DNA from: Athripsodes cinereus
Taxonomy: Eukaryota > Arthropoda > Insecta > Trichoptera > Leptoceridae
Length of the DNA: 64,000 nucleotides
Reading direction: 5' to 3'
NCBI GenBank assembly: GCA_947579605.1
Contig: OX388311.1
Span: 30,320,951-30,384,950, forward strand
The position numbers were made by a program, and so were the translations under genes. The notes under the pieces are model-generated. The model saw only the letters and a program-made list of their open reading frames with translations. It searched no databases and was not told the DNA's origin. Below, piece by piece: positions 31,595-41,578 of this stretch; within the stretch, counting starts at the first letter, position 1; every line of letters starts with the position of its first letter.

Positions 31595-31886
31595 ATGGTG
31601 TCGAGGCTGTTCAGGCGACACGGTGACCTGTGCGCTTCTCACCCATGGGAAGTAATCGTGGCTACGCTCACAGCTGCGGCATGCGCCCTTGCTGTGGAGC
31701 GAGAGCCCGAAGTACCCATGGGTTCGAGAATGCCATGCGGTGGCTGGGCCGATAAATGCCCTGGATTAGAGGCAGAATACCACGCTGCAGATGCTGTAGT
31801 TATGACTATTGTCAGGTGTCTGGCGATACTCTACAGCTACTACCAATTTCGGAACCTCTCCAAGTTTGGTTCTAAGAATATATTAG
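31595..31886 (+). CDS. HMGCR: HMG-CoA reductase, first coding exon (partial)
   Basis: This encodes the N-terminus of 3-hydroxy-3-methylglutaryl-CoA reductase, the ER-membrane enzyme that makes mevalonate. In insects it feeds juvenile hormone and other isoprenoids, since insects do not make sterols. The exon is 31584-31886: 11 nt of 5' UTR, then ATG at 31595 in a good context (CAGCCATGG), then 97 codons plus the first base of a Gly codon (phase 1), with donor GGTAAGT at 31887. Family landmarks are CASHPWEVIVATL (residues 13-25), CPGLEAEYHAADAVVM (55-70) and TIVRCLAILYSYYQFRNL (71-88). Two hydrophobic segments, about 18-34 and 64-83, are the first membrane spans. The catalytic domain and the rest of the sterol-sensing region must lie in later exons outside the visible sequence. 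The exon is GC-richer than its surroundings and undamaged, so a live gene is more likely than a retrocopy. Confidence 0.93.
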
Positions 31887-34349
31887 GTAAGTTTTTTCAA
31901 CCTTTAATTAAATCATTTTAGTAGTGGTTACCGATTACGCGAAAATTATTTTCACTTAAATGAATCGTTTCTTGGAATCGCAGTCCTATATCGTGACAAC
32001 ATGAAATCAATACAATGTATGATTGATTGATATGCACAGTTCATTATTATTAATACATTTCCATATCGAGTGTATTCATAGTTTTCACCAGTATAATTTA
32101 TTAATCGGATTTCGATCGATACCCTGACAACTTCATTTGTTGATGTTGCTGTGCTAACGTGAATATTTAAAAAAAATCGTTCACACAAACATGAGTATTT
32201 TTTACATAATTATAAGTACTTCCTTCTTTATAAATGTAAAATGTCTCTCTTACTAAATAAAAGTTTCTGATTTAAGTATTTTGAAGTTCAGTAATATCTC
32301 TAAAAACACAATACTGAACATGATTTGTTTATTAACGTACGTCGTGGAAGTTTGTCCAGTTTTGTTTGCATGCAGTAATAGCAAATAATATACCTTCGCC
32401 TAACGTTTGAGGATGTGTACACTGTACATGGCCATGATTGAAAAGACAATAATCACTTTAAAGTGGTATGTCTGTGTTTACTCTGTCAATATTAATATAC
32501 TTTACAGTGCAATTTCAAAGAACAATATAATATTTATTATTATTTAACATTTGCTCGACTTTGTCTTACCATAACAAGTGTATCTTCTATGTATATACAT
32601 TAGTGATTAGATTAACCAAAGTGATCATAATAGTCAGCCTAATGCCAGGTTGCTAAGCGTTAGGAAGGTTTGCTAAAGAAGATAGAAAAGTTTTATTTTG
32701 CACAATTTTTGCACAGTTTAAACGTATGGTTTTACAACTGAGATAATCGATATTCTTAATAAAACTGATTCTATGAAATTCTATTATCTCGATCTATTTT
32801 AAAATTTGTATTAAAAACGTTATTAATTTTTTTAATACTTTAATTATTTACATCTTTAAATATCTCTAATATGGCCAGAATTCACAGATCACCATATTTT
32901 TCTGTTCAATTGATGACCACAAACCTCTGTCATTATTCATATTTTTCAATATCGCATAGGTAATCTCGTATATTTCGAGTAAAACTATACATACTTGCTA
33001 ATAAAAAGAAATGTTTATGATTTCATAGAAACCTAGTACTAATTTTCTCAACATTCAGGTCCCAAACTTAATATCAAAATTATGTATAAATATTTGTTGT
33101 TTCATTCTCACTTTAAATAAGTATTTTACACCATATCCCAATTCATAACAATATAGAATATTTCACAACGTTTGATCATGATCACGTAATATAATATAAT
33201 ATTTTTATTTTTTTTCTTCCACTTGTGGCATAACATCATATAATATAATATGATTGTATGTATCACTATGGAAAATAATGTTTTGGACCCAATATTCGAT
33301 TGGATTCATTACCAGTTTGAGATACTTGTCAAAGATGTAATACGTCTATGGGTGATATATACCGATTTGTCAAATGCATTGAATTTTGGCCTCCAGACTG
33401 CGTAAAGAAATAAAAATATAACCATAAGCGCAAAACTATTATGCATTATCTAATAATATGTAGTTAATTTTTTGTGCACTTACAGCCAACGCGACGTGCA
33501 ATTGTTGCCTTGTGTCAAACCAATTATTATGATTATATAAATTACTATTATTTACAATGACATTTAAATATAGACTAGTGAGATAGTACTAAATTTTGTC
33601 TAATTTTGAAATGTTTGTGAAAAGTAGCGATGAAAATTAATGTTAGTATGGAAGTAACTCAAAATCTAATTAGTTTTTGGGCTCTATAGATATTTTACTA
33701 CAGTTTCGATACCGAACCACACATTTTGTATCAACGGAAACATACATTTTTAAATGTATCTACAACGAGGGAGATATTATGTATGTAGAAGTCGATGTAT
33801 GATATAAAATTGTTTTGGCCGCATTACCAATATTTCCAATGAATTTCAAGTCTACACTATAAAGTTCATTGTTACTTTATATTATTTATTTCGGCTCTCA
33901 TTTAATACGATGGGTGCCTTCGTTTGCAACAAAACCAATTGACAAAACAATGCAACAAGAACATTTCCTAGTGCGTACATTACAGAGTTTATAATAGACA
34001 TACTTTGATGACGTACAGTATTAAAAATATTACATTTGGGTAGGTATACGAACAATAACAATAAAATTGGACGACAAGCGATCGATTCGCGAGCAAAAAA
34101 AAACAATCTCAGATTCCCAAAAGCTTATTTCCCTCCCCGTCGCCATCTATGACGATCTCCTCGGTTTTGTTAAAGAATATTTTTTGTAGAATCTCGAATC
34201 TGGTATTGTTAGTCGACTTTTCAAATGTGAGGCATTTTTCCATATTTTTTAGGAAGTATGCGCACGATCGACTGTTTGCCTACCCTTGCAATAACCCATT
34301 CCACCACACTTATGAATTGTAAATTATACAATTTGTAATGAATAACAAG
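31887..34349 (+). other. HMGCR intron, AT-rich, nothing recognised
   Basis: It begins with the donor GTAAGT. 33221-33250 faintly resembles an F1 tail (CCACTTGTGGCATAACATCA). No next HMGCR exon was found here or in the rest of the window. Confidence 0.6.
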
Positions 34350-34570
34350 CCATGGAGCATCCCGCAAACAATAATTGGCCCCGCACTTTTTTCCGTAAAT
34401 TTTCGAGTGTTCTGTTCAAAAGAAGTGTTCGAAAAAAGAGGCAATTTACATCTTTAATTCCTCGATGGGGTGTGCCACTCTTCATGAATGTCTTAATATT
34501 GTTTTGTTGGCTCAGAGAAGGAGGCTTGAATGTTCAGTTCACGCGGCTAGTACCTATGCTGTATTGGTAA
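34350..34570 (+). repeat. F1 repeat, nearly full length
   Basis: It starts CCATGGAGCATCCCGCAAAC, continues TTTTCGAGTGTTCTGTTCAA, TTCCTCGATGGGGTGTGCCA, CATGAATGTCTTAATATTG and TTGGCTCAGAGAAGGAGGCT, and ends CTATGCTGTATTGGTA. The 3' third is diverged. Confidence 0.75.
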
Positions 34571-34784
34571 AATTATGTAATAACAACAAAGAAATCAAAT
34601 AAAGAACTTACTTATTAGATACATAGTAACGTTTTCACTATGTAATAATACTATTGTGTAAACTGCCATCGGAGGAAGTTAAAAGATGTCTCAAGACTTG
34701 ATTGATAATGTAAGTAATTAATTGACTTATGGATAGACTTGCGAAGTCCACATACACAAAATATATCTTTACATACTATTACAT

Positions 34785-34990
34785 TATACTGTACCCCCTT
34801 ACACTGTATCCTAAGTGGAGTAGGTAGAGAGGACAGAATCCCGAATTGATCAACCCTTACATGCTTCTTTCGCTTCGTGCACATTTATGCAATTTCTAAT
34901 ACATGCACGCGACTGCACGCCTATTTTTCTTACTCAACACGTGAATGTGATCCACATGGTCAAGCCACGATATTGTGTGTATTTGATCAA
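34785..34990 (-). mobile_element. RTE-a LINE 3' fragment
   Basis: The complement matches the end of the 57286 element: GATCACATTCACGTGTTGAG, then TGCATGTATTAGAAATTGC, then GAAAGAAGCATGTAAGGGTT. The 3' UTR is recognisable to about 34785. The frame is broken. Confidence 0.7.
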
Positions 34991-35156
34991 GTCATATTAC
35001 ACGTAATCCACCTATATATAATCTGGCCGGTTACTTATTTACAATATACATTTTTTATTTGACTTCAAAGAACATATCGGCATCCCACGATAGAGGATGT
35101 ACTTTCCATTTAATTTATTCCTAAGAACAAATACACATGTGAATAATTATAAATAT

Positions 35157-35808
35157 CAGTGGCGTTTCTAAGGTTTTCATATCAGATAGGGCCTATCTAT
35201 AGGTGGGCCACCTTCAATAAAATAATAGGTATGAAAAAAAACTATTTATTATATATAAAGTGTCCAAATCACTCACAAACGAGTGAATAGCCTTGAGTAA
35301 TATAATCTATAAAAGGTGAAAACAATACTTCCGCTTTACAATGATTAGCTTTCCAGAACTGACAATGCCCAATTTCATAACTAGCCTGATCGCATGATAA
35401 CCGGTCCCATACTGCGGTCAACGGAACATCGCATAAAGCGATTTTTTTTAACGTGTCTAGGTTTTTGCTTTAAGCCCAATACAACTTTATACACCTTTCA
35501 CAGTCAGCTAAAAGTTGTGCCGTGAATGGGGAAATTGCCGGCAACTGGGACCAAACAAGAAACAATGTGTGCAGTGAAACCAAAAAATAATCTACCACGG
35601 TCCGTTTGTATACAGCGAGTGTTGTTTGATGGTTTCAACGGCGTCGCATTGGGTGACTAATGAAATTCACTCTCACACATAGTGCGCGATTGCTGGCAAT
35701 ATTTCGAATGGTCGGATTTTTAACTTTGCGTAATTTTATCATTTTTGTTAAGCTTGGATACCTTACGTAGATCCCGGTTTTTCAGCTTATGTGGTAGACA
35801 CGCTACTG
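35157..35808. mobile_element. Non-autonomous hAT element, 652 bp, exact 8-bp duplication
   Basis: It is flanked by ATAAATAT at 35149-35156 and 35809-35816. The left end is CAGTGGCGTTTCTAAGG. The right end, complemented, is CAGTAGCGTGTCTACC. There is no transposase frame. Its middle carries the repeat also seen at 23285 and 36105 (TTAAGCCCAATACAACTTTA, CACAGTCAGCTAAAAGTTGT). Confidence 0.9.
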
Positions 35809-36045
35809 ATAAATATAGGTAATTATTCACGTGTTATATCCATTAGATACCAGTTTATTATATTAATTATTCAAATATTATGTAGGTAATAAAAACGAGT
35901 ATTTATATAATTTTTATTATTTGGTACTATTGAATATTGATGATATATCCTCGTTGAGAGGATTCATTCAAGAGTGGTTCTCAACAAAAAAACTTAGTTA
36001 TTATCTTAAAAATAAATATTTTTCATTTTATCCTATTTCAATCTA

Positions 36046-36240
36046 TTTTACATTCTCCTGTTCAAACGCATTATTACTTATGTCATTTGTATCCAAATGT
36101 TCAAACTCCCCTTTCACGACACAAGCTTTTAGCTTACTGTGGAAGGTGTATAAAGTTGTATTTGGGTTTATAACAAAACCCAGATATATCTTTTTTTTTA
36201 AAAAAAAATTGATAATGCGTTTGAACAGGAGAATGTAAAA
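36046..36240. mobile_element. TIR element (MITE), 195 bp
   Basis: Perfect 29-bp terminal inverted repeats occupy 36046-36074 and 36212-36240 (TTTTACATTCTCCTGTTCAA at the left). Near-matching TTCAATC flanks at 36037-36043 and 36245-36251 may be the target duplication. The interior 36105-36175 shares blocks with the 35157 hAT element, in the opposite orientation. Confidence 0.85.
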
Positions 36241-36249
36241 AAGATTCAA

Positions 36250-36500
36250 TCCTGTTTAAAGGAGGCGAAAGTAAACAACTCCTGAAGATTAACCAATAAC
36301 GAGGCCATTGGCCACAATATCAGGCACTCAGGCTTGCTTATTACCATCGTAGAGGGCTTGACCGAAAGCAGTTATTGTAGAGACCGACCAAGAGACACTT
36401 ACATGGATCAAATGATGAAGGACGTGAGCTATGGCACATAGTAGAATTAAAGAGACTAGCAGAAAATGTTAAAGAATGAAGAAGAAAATCATTACCTATC
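36250..36500 (+). mobile_element. RTE-c LINE 3' fragment, decayed
   Basis: The translation keeps KQLLK, GH, then VELKRLAENVKE and RRK, in the same order as the 59936 element. Stops such as TGG to TGA (ENVKE-stop-RRK) show decay. It ends about 36500. Confidence 0.7.
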
Positions 36501-37119
36501 CTACGATGGATGGTAACCTACCCATAAATATCAATCTATAGCAAATATATTATAACTACACCAAAGTCCTTTTACTTTCTATAGGTGGGTAGGTACTTTT
36601 ATCATTATAATTAATGTGGATTAATCGGCATTTGTACATATCCACAATGACTGAAAGATGATTTGTTAAATTTATTAAATATAGAAGACAGGAATTAAGG
36701 TGGGACTCAGAATAAGGGACAAATCGAACCAAAATACATTCAAGCGTTGAGAAGTTAATAACCGCTTTGTACGCATGATTATCAATGTGTGGCAAAACAA
36801 ACGTAATAACACATAACCTTAATTTTATCTCGCATCAAATTTACATCAAATTCACAATGACATTGTCCAAAGTCCATATTTAAACATAATTTTCTTAGCC
36901 TTGTAGTTTTTAGTATTCTCAGCACGCTGCGCTGTGGCACTCCTCGTTGCTCATTTTTCTGTGTTTTTACATACATAAGTAATCTGTTATGATTCCATTA
37001 TTCATTCTTCTCGCACTTGACGCACTAAAACATTATTTTATTTTGATATAAATATAGATCGAGTAAGTTATCAAACTCTGCAACAATAATATTTATTAGA
37101 TAATAATAGTTTTTATTTT
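36501..37119. other. AT-rich stretch, nothing recognised
   Basis: No coding or repeat match was found. Confidence 0.45.
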
Positions 37120-37522
37120 ACCATCACGGCATTACCCACAACTGGGGTGACCAGCAGGCCAGCTGCAAGTAATAAACATGCAAACTGTCATCTCCGTGCT
37201 AATTAATAAGACATTCAAGATGGGTGGCATGCTCCATTGCTGAATTGTAGATATTATTTCTCATATGCGCGAGGTTCTACCGGGAATATTTACCTTATAC
37301 AGGGCAGTCGAAACTTTACAGGGAGAAGTGGGAAGTTGTAAAGGTGGATAGATAGGTGTTCCCAAAATAAAGACATTTTACATCTTGAATACAGTGATGA
37401 AGTTTGCTAATCGACCTGAGTGTCTTATTTTTTTGTTAGCTCGGAGAGTTGAGCTTACACGTTTATTACATGCAGCTGGTCTGTTGACTAGCCCAGTCGG
37501 GAAAAGTGCCGTGATGGTATAG
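37120..37522. repeat. Inverted pair of F1 repeats (about 400 bp)
   Basis: 37120-37345 is F1 in minus orientation, from ACCATCACGGCATTACCCAC to GGGAGAAGTGGGAAG. 37355-37522 is F1 in plus orientation, from AGGTGTTCCCAAAATAAAGA to AAAGTGCCGTGATGGTATAG. Both outer ends are the F1 3' terminus, so the whole looks like a foldback element with about 150-bp arms. Confidence 0.8.
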
Positions 37523-37839
37523 TGGGAGTAGTTGTAGCATTACAAATTGTTACTTTGGCTTTAATTGTCTATACTCTATACAGTTGGTAATAATTTAATG
37601 TGATGTATTTCAAACTTTTACAAAACGATACGGTATGTCTCAGTCTAGACTGGACTATATTTTGTTACCTACATATTTGTATTTTGTACTCCAGCACCAT
37701 TGTTTTAATGTTTTATAAAGACTTTCCACAACTTTTAAATAAATGTTTGTGTCGATACTTTTTATAATACTAAATATACTGTGTACTTCTTTGATACTAA
37801 GTATACTTCTTCTTCAATGAGTGAGTAATTGATATTTTT
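37523..37839. other. AT-rich gap, nothing recognised
   Basis: No feature could be supported. Confidence 0.45.
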
Positions 37840-37905
37840 GTCCCCTTAAAATGTGACCCCGATACGAAGTCTTTCGAAATTAGACACACTTCGGAAGTTT
37901 TTTTT
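37840..37905 (-). mobile_element. RTE-b LINE scrap
   Basis: CCCCTTAAAATGTGACCCCG followed by ATACGAAGTCTTTCG resembles 13143-13180 (CGCAGAACGTGACCCAGATA). Confidence 0.5.
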
Positions 37906-37916
37906 TTGCATTAGCT

Positions 37917-38300
37917 CAAAGTCAGAGAAAGAGTTGAGTTTAAAATCATATTGACTGTGTTCAAGGCACTATATGGCATGGCACCAGTGTACATCTCGGA
38001 GTTCTGCATTTCTGAGGAGGCAACGGAAAGGCAAAAATCACTAAGGTCTGCAAACACAGACTCTGTCAATAGACTTGTGGTACCGCGTAGGGGGGGTCTG
38101 GCCAACTATGTTGACTGTGCCTTCTGTGTGGCCGGTCCGTTGCTGTGGAACAAAATTTCCTTTGATTTGCGAACTCTGGAGAGTGTGGAGGTGTTCAAGG
38201 CGAGGTTAAAAATCCTATTGTTCGGGAGGTGTCATGATTCTTAAATGGGTCCTTGCGGTGGTTTTTTCCACAAAACGGCGCATCATAAATAAGTTGTCTA
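37917..38300 (+). pseudogene. CR1/L2-group LINE C-terminus and 3' UTR
   Basis: The frame runs from RERVEFKIILTVFKALYG through APVYISEFC, RSANTDSVNRLVVPRRGG, YVDCAFCVAGPLLWNKISFD and VFKARLKILLFGR to a stop at 38244. This is the classic post-RT tail (FKALHG, AP.Y, VVPR, F.VAGP.LWN, FK..LK..LF). Its end and UTR (CTTGCGGTGGTTTTTTCCAC, AAAACGGCGCATCATAAATA) recur at 51189-51315 and 27650. The RT core is missing. It is a different lineage from 937-1425. Confidence 0.8.
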
Positions 38301-38324
38301 GTTATTATTATTATAAAATCTTTG

Positions 38325-38470
38325 TATCGGATACAAGGTCTGTCCAACGAATGTGTACCTAGCATTTTTCTATGTATCCACATCTCGAACGCTTCCAATC
38401 TATTCATTGTATTAGAGTTCAGTGTCTACGACTCCGAGCCGCACAACAAAACACACCAAACAAAACATTT
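38325..38470 (-). mobile_element. RTE-b LINE fragment
   Basis: The complement encodes MNRLEAFEMWIHRKMLGTH, matching NRLEAFEMWLHRRMLRI at 12951-13473, with a similar region upstream. It is broken soon after. Confidence 0.75.
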
Positions 38471-38540
38471 TGATCGTTCTCTAATGAAATTTTAATTTCA
38501 AGTTATCACAAATTTAATCTACACCCAACTTAAAACATTC

Positions 38541-38647
38541 GGCAATGAGTGTGCCATCGTGAATATCTTATTTTTATGGCATGTAGAGGATGACCTGTAT
38601 GTCTGCTGGTTACCCTACTTGTAGTGTATGTCGTGATGGAATAGAAT
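38541..38647 (+). repeat. F1 repeat, 3' half
   Basis: GCAATGAGTGTGCCATCGTG, GGCATGTAGAGGATGACCTG, CTGCTGGTTACCCTACTTGT, ATGTCGTGATGGAATAG. Confidence 0.7.
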
Positions 38648-38950
38648 GATAGGTAGAGAGTAGAGTCGGCACCCGAAACATTTAGTTTGTGGATATTTAT
38701 ATTGTTTCTTATTGAAGTACAAAATTGTGGATCAAATGAGAAATGCAGTGCAAGTACAGAAGTGAGTAGTGTACTCGCATGAGCTTAAGCAAGTTGCAGA
38801 TGGAACTTCTCCATGGTGATTGCTGACGTCAAGGGAACCGTTGAAGATCAAATTTGCATTGTTCAATTGTATTTTTATCGTTCGTGACTATTGTTATACA
38901 ATACATCTGCTTTTGGTTCACAGAAACTATAAATAGTATCTGATTCATTC

Positions 38951-39140
38951 TAAAGCTACATTTCCACTGGTTCGAGTAGCGTTGCAATAAGAGCTCGACC
39001 ACACCTTTACGCCCTGTGCGGTGTCGATAGTAAGGTGTACGCTCTTTTAGGTTTATGCAGTACACAATACTGCCACCACGCGTCGTAGCATAGTTTAGAT
39101 CTTATTGCAGCGCTTCTTTAGCTAGCGTAAACGTAGCTTA
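38951..39140. mobile_element. TIR element (MITE), 190 bp
   Basis: The left end is TAAAGCTACATTTCCACTGG and continues to GTTGCAATAAGAGCT. The complemented right end is TAAGCTACGTTTACGCTAGC and continues to GCTGCAATAAGATCT. The arms are about 45 bp, imperfect, around a GC-richer loop. No clear target duplication is visible. Confidence 0.7.
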
Positions 39141-39470
39141 ACACTTCTGTAATACGCAAATTCAACAATTAATCATATCCACAATGGCCAGCCTGTATTC
39201 AATCATAGACAATATCCAGAGAAGTATTTACTTGACCTATTAGAGCAATAAATTTCTAAGAATATATTTCGTTGTCTATTAATAATTATATTGATCCATA
39301 AATGTTTAGCATCCTGAATGTCTGTATGATGAATAGCTCGTATTACTATTTGTGTGTAGTATTTATATTATTAACACTAGCTTTGAATCCGGCTTCAATC
39401 ACTTCACAGAGTATAGTAACCTATCAAAATCTATCGAAAAACCTTTTGAATTCATCCATTCCATTCGATT

Positions 39471-39550
39471 CAGGCATATCCCACAAGTGAGTTATTCAGT
39501 TCACCAGCTACTTGTAATGAACGTACAGATTGTCCTCTTCGTGCCACATA
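39471..39550 (-). repeat. F1 repeat, 3' end piece
   Basis: CAGGCATATCCCACAAGTGA, then CACCAGCTACTTGTAATGAA and ATTGTCCTCTTCGTGCCA. Confidence 0.7.
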
Positions 39551-39925
39551 AAGATGATTTTAACAATTTTCATATGTTGGACATTTGACGTCTTTAAAAT
39601 GTTTCTGTGACTGTTAGCCAAGACATTGTGATGATGTAGAATTATTTGCTAATTAATAATATACACACGGTTTTGTTAGGAAGAATATCAATGAATCCGA
39701 AATAATATTATTTTGAGGTTTATGCAGCGTCTTGTGACGTCATCTTGTCCGCGTGAATTTTGGATATTCATCTGACATTTCGGTACACATGTTGGGGCTA
39801 GTATCAGAGATCGTTCAGTGTTGCAACCCTTTTTTATGAAGGTAAATGTTTATATAGCAGATATACGAGTAGGTATACCTATGTGTGAATATACTGAAAT
39901 ATTTTCAAAAAAATATTTCTTTCGC

Positions 39926-40518
39926 GATATATTGTTCCTTGAAGGGAATGATCAAAGCTCACTTCCGTTCATAATGGGGTGTTCACATTTGGCGAATATC
40001 GCCAGGCGAATTTCAAAATATATCGCCAGGCGAAAAAACAAAATTCGCCGGATATCCATTGATCGTCACACCTGTTCACACAGTCCACCGATATAGAAAC
40101 GATCTGTCAGATGCGCTTTGATTCTGACACTGTTTTCAAAATGGTGGACGTCGAAATGGAGATCGCGAAGTATTTATTTTTAGTCGAAAATGTTATAGTA
40201 GAGGTTATAAGGCGCCTTTTAATTAAGGAAACAAACGCCACAAACCAACAACAAAGATAACAGCTGTCATGACGCGGGAAACATTATAAAATTTATAGGT
40301 TATAAAGTTTTTACCATAGATACGAACGCCGCGCACATTTGCGCATGCGCAAATCGTTCAATCGGGCGAGAAAGTTGGAAGGTGGTCAACTCGAGACGAT
40401 ATCGTTTCTACTGGTTTTTATCGTTTCAGAGTAGCTGTCATTTTGTTCACACGGTTCAAATGGCTGGCGATATATTGTTCCTAGAAGGGAATGATCGGAG
40501 TTCACTTCCGTTCATGAT
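39926..40518. mobile_element. DNA-element-like block bounded by 50-bp direct repeats
   Basis: CGATATATTGTTCCTTGAAG...TCACTTCCGTTCATAATGG (39926-39978) recurs with a few changes at 40468-40518. Next to each copy is a second paired motif, GTTCACATTTGGCGAATATC near 39981 and GTTCACACGGTTCAAATGGC near 40446. Between them lie a small open frame (40141-40260) and a GC-rich part with an 18-bp perfect palindrome ATTTGCGCATGCGCAAAT at 40337-40354. The GTTCACA edges recall PIF/Harbinger-type elements, but no transposase or inverted end is visible, so the class is open. Confidence 0.5.
40141..40260 (+). CDS. Small hypothetical ORF inside the repeat-bounded block
   Basis: This is a 39-residue frame beginning MVDVEMEIAKYLFLVENVIV, acidic and hydrophobic alternating, then RRLLIKE, ending TAA at 40258-40260. 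It is too short to assign. It could be the truncated N-terminus of a transposon-encoded protein. The ATG follows TTTTCAAA with purine at -3. Chance is not excluded. Confidence 0.3.
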   Translation: MVDVEMEIAKYLFLVENVIVEVIRRLLIKETNATNQQQR

Positions 40519-40857
40519 GGATTGTATCAGTATCGATTATAATAAATAATATAATCTCATAATATGTATTACTGCTGTTCAGAGAATAAACAATTAATAA
40601 ATACAATTCTCAATATACTGAGAAGTGCACTTGCACGTATTTGGCATAAATCCAACGACCTTCATACAAACAAAAACGATAATAATTAATGTACATTAGG
40701 TACCTACTGTTACTGTCCGATACATGCCTATTATGATATCTCCTCTCTGTGGAACATTTTCTTTCACCGGATATAATTATTATGAATGTTGAGAGGCAAA
40801 TTTATTTATGATGATCACACTTATACAACTCCTATACATACGAGTGTATTTTTATAA

Positions 40858-40990
40858 ACCATAACAATATTTTCCGCAAGTGGAGTAACCGGTAGACCAA
40901 CTACTCATGACGAACTTGAAAGTCTTCCTCTCCGTGTCTACAAAAAAAAAGGCATTCGCGACGGGTGCCATACCTCATCACTTTTGAATT
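40858..40990 (-). repeat. F1 repeat, 3' half, diverged
   Basis: CCATAACAATATTTTCCGCA, AGTGGAGTAACCGGTAGACC, TCTTCCTCTCCGTG, GGCATTCGCGACGGGTGCCA, TACCTCATCAC. Confidence 0.65.
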
Positions 40991-41239
40991 GAAGTTGTTA
41001 ATAATTCAATCTTAAAATATTATGAGTATGCAAAAAATGTAATTTGATCACTCGATTAATTTAGACAGTCTTTTTATGAACTTCATACATACCTACACAG
41101 ATTCAGTACAAGGCGCTGCGTAATTGAAGTCCAAATTCTATCTCTCATTCGTTCATTTCCTAACATTAATAAACATTAATAAATGTATAAATGTATAGAG
41201 GTTTCCCATGGTTTTAAATCTTTTTTTGTATATTTATAC

Positions 41240-41578
41240 ACAATGAGCAATCCTGACCCATTCCTACCACTTATCCTATTCCCGTATCCCATCATCTATG
41301 TCGTGTCACGTATCCGAAATTGTTTTATATTTGGGTAGTTTTATGTATGTATGTATATATATTATTTATATTTATTTGTATGTATATATCTTCAATTATT
41401 TATTTTATTTATTTATTGTTTTTATTTTAGTTTTTGTTTAATGGGTTAGTTGGAAGATATCGCGCTTCTGCGATAAACTCGCCCATTGCACAATTTTTTT
41501 TGTATAGTTAAATTGAATTTTTTCATTTGTTGTTTTTTTGTGCAATAAAGTTTATTATTATTATTATTATTATTATAA
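41240..41578 (+). mobile_element. L2-like LINE 3' end
   Basis: GGGTTAGTTGGAAGA leads to hairpin TATCGC (41458-41463), GCTTCT, GCGATA (41470-41475), then AACTCGCCCATTGCAC. A GTGCAATAAAGTTTATTA tail with (ATT)n follows to about 41578. The upstream limit is uncertain and no coding is left. Confidence 0.75.

Noticed and set aside
34651..34884. 77-codon frame on the complement
   Set aside because: It overlaps the start of an RTE-a fragment and has no motif of its own.
35921..36238. 105-codon frame
   Set aside because: It runs through the inverted ends of the MITE at 36046-36240, so the frame is accidental.
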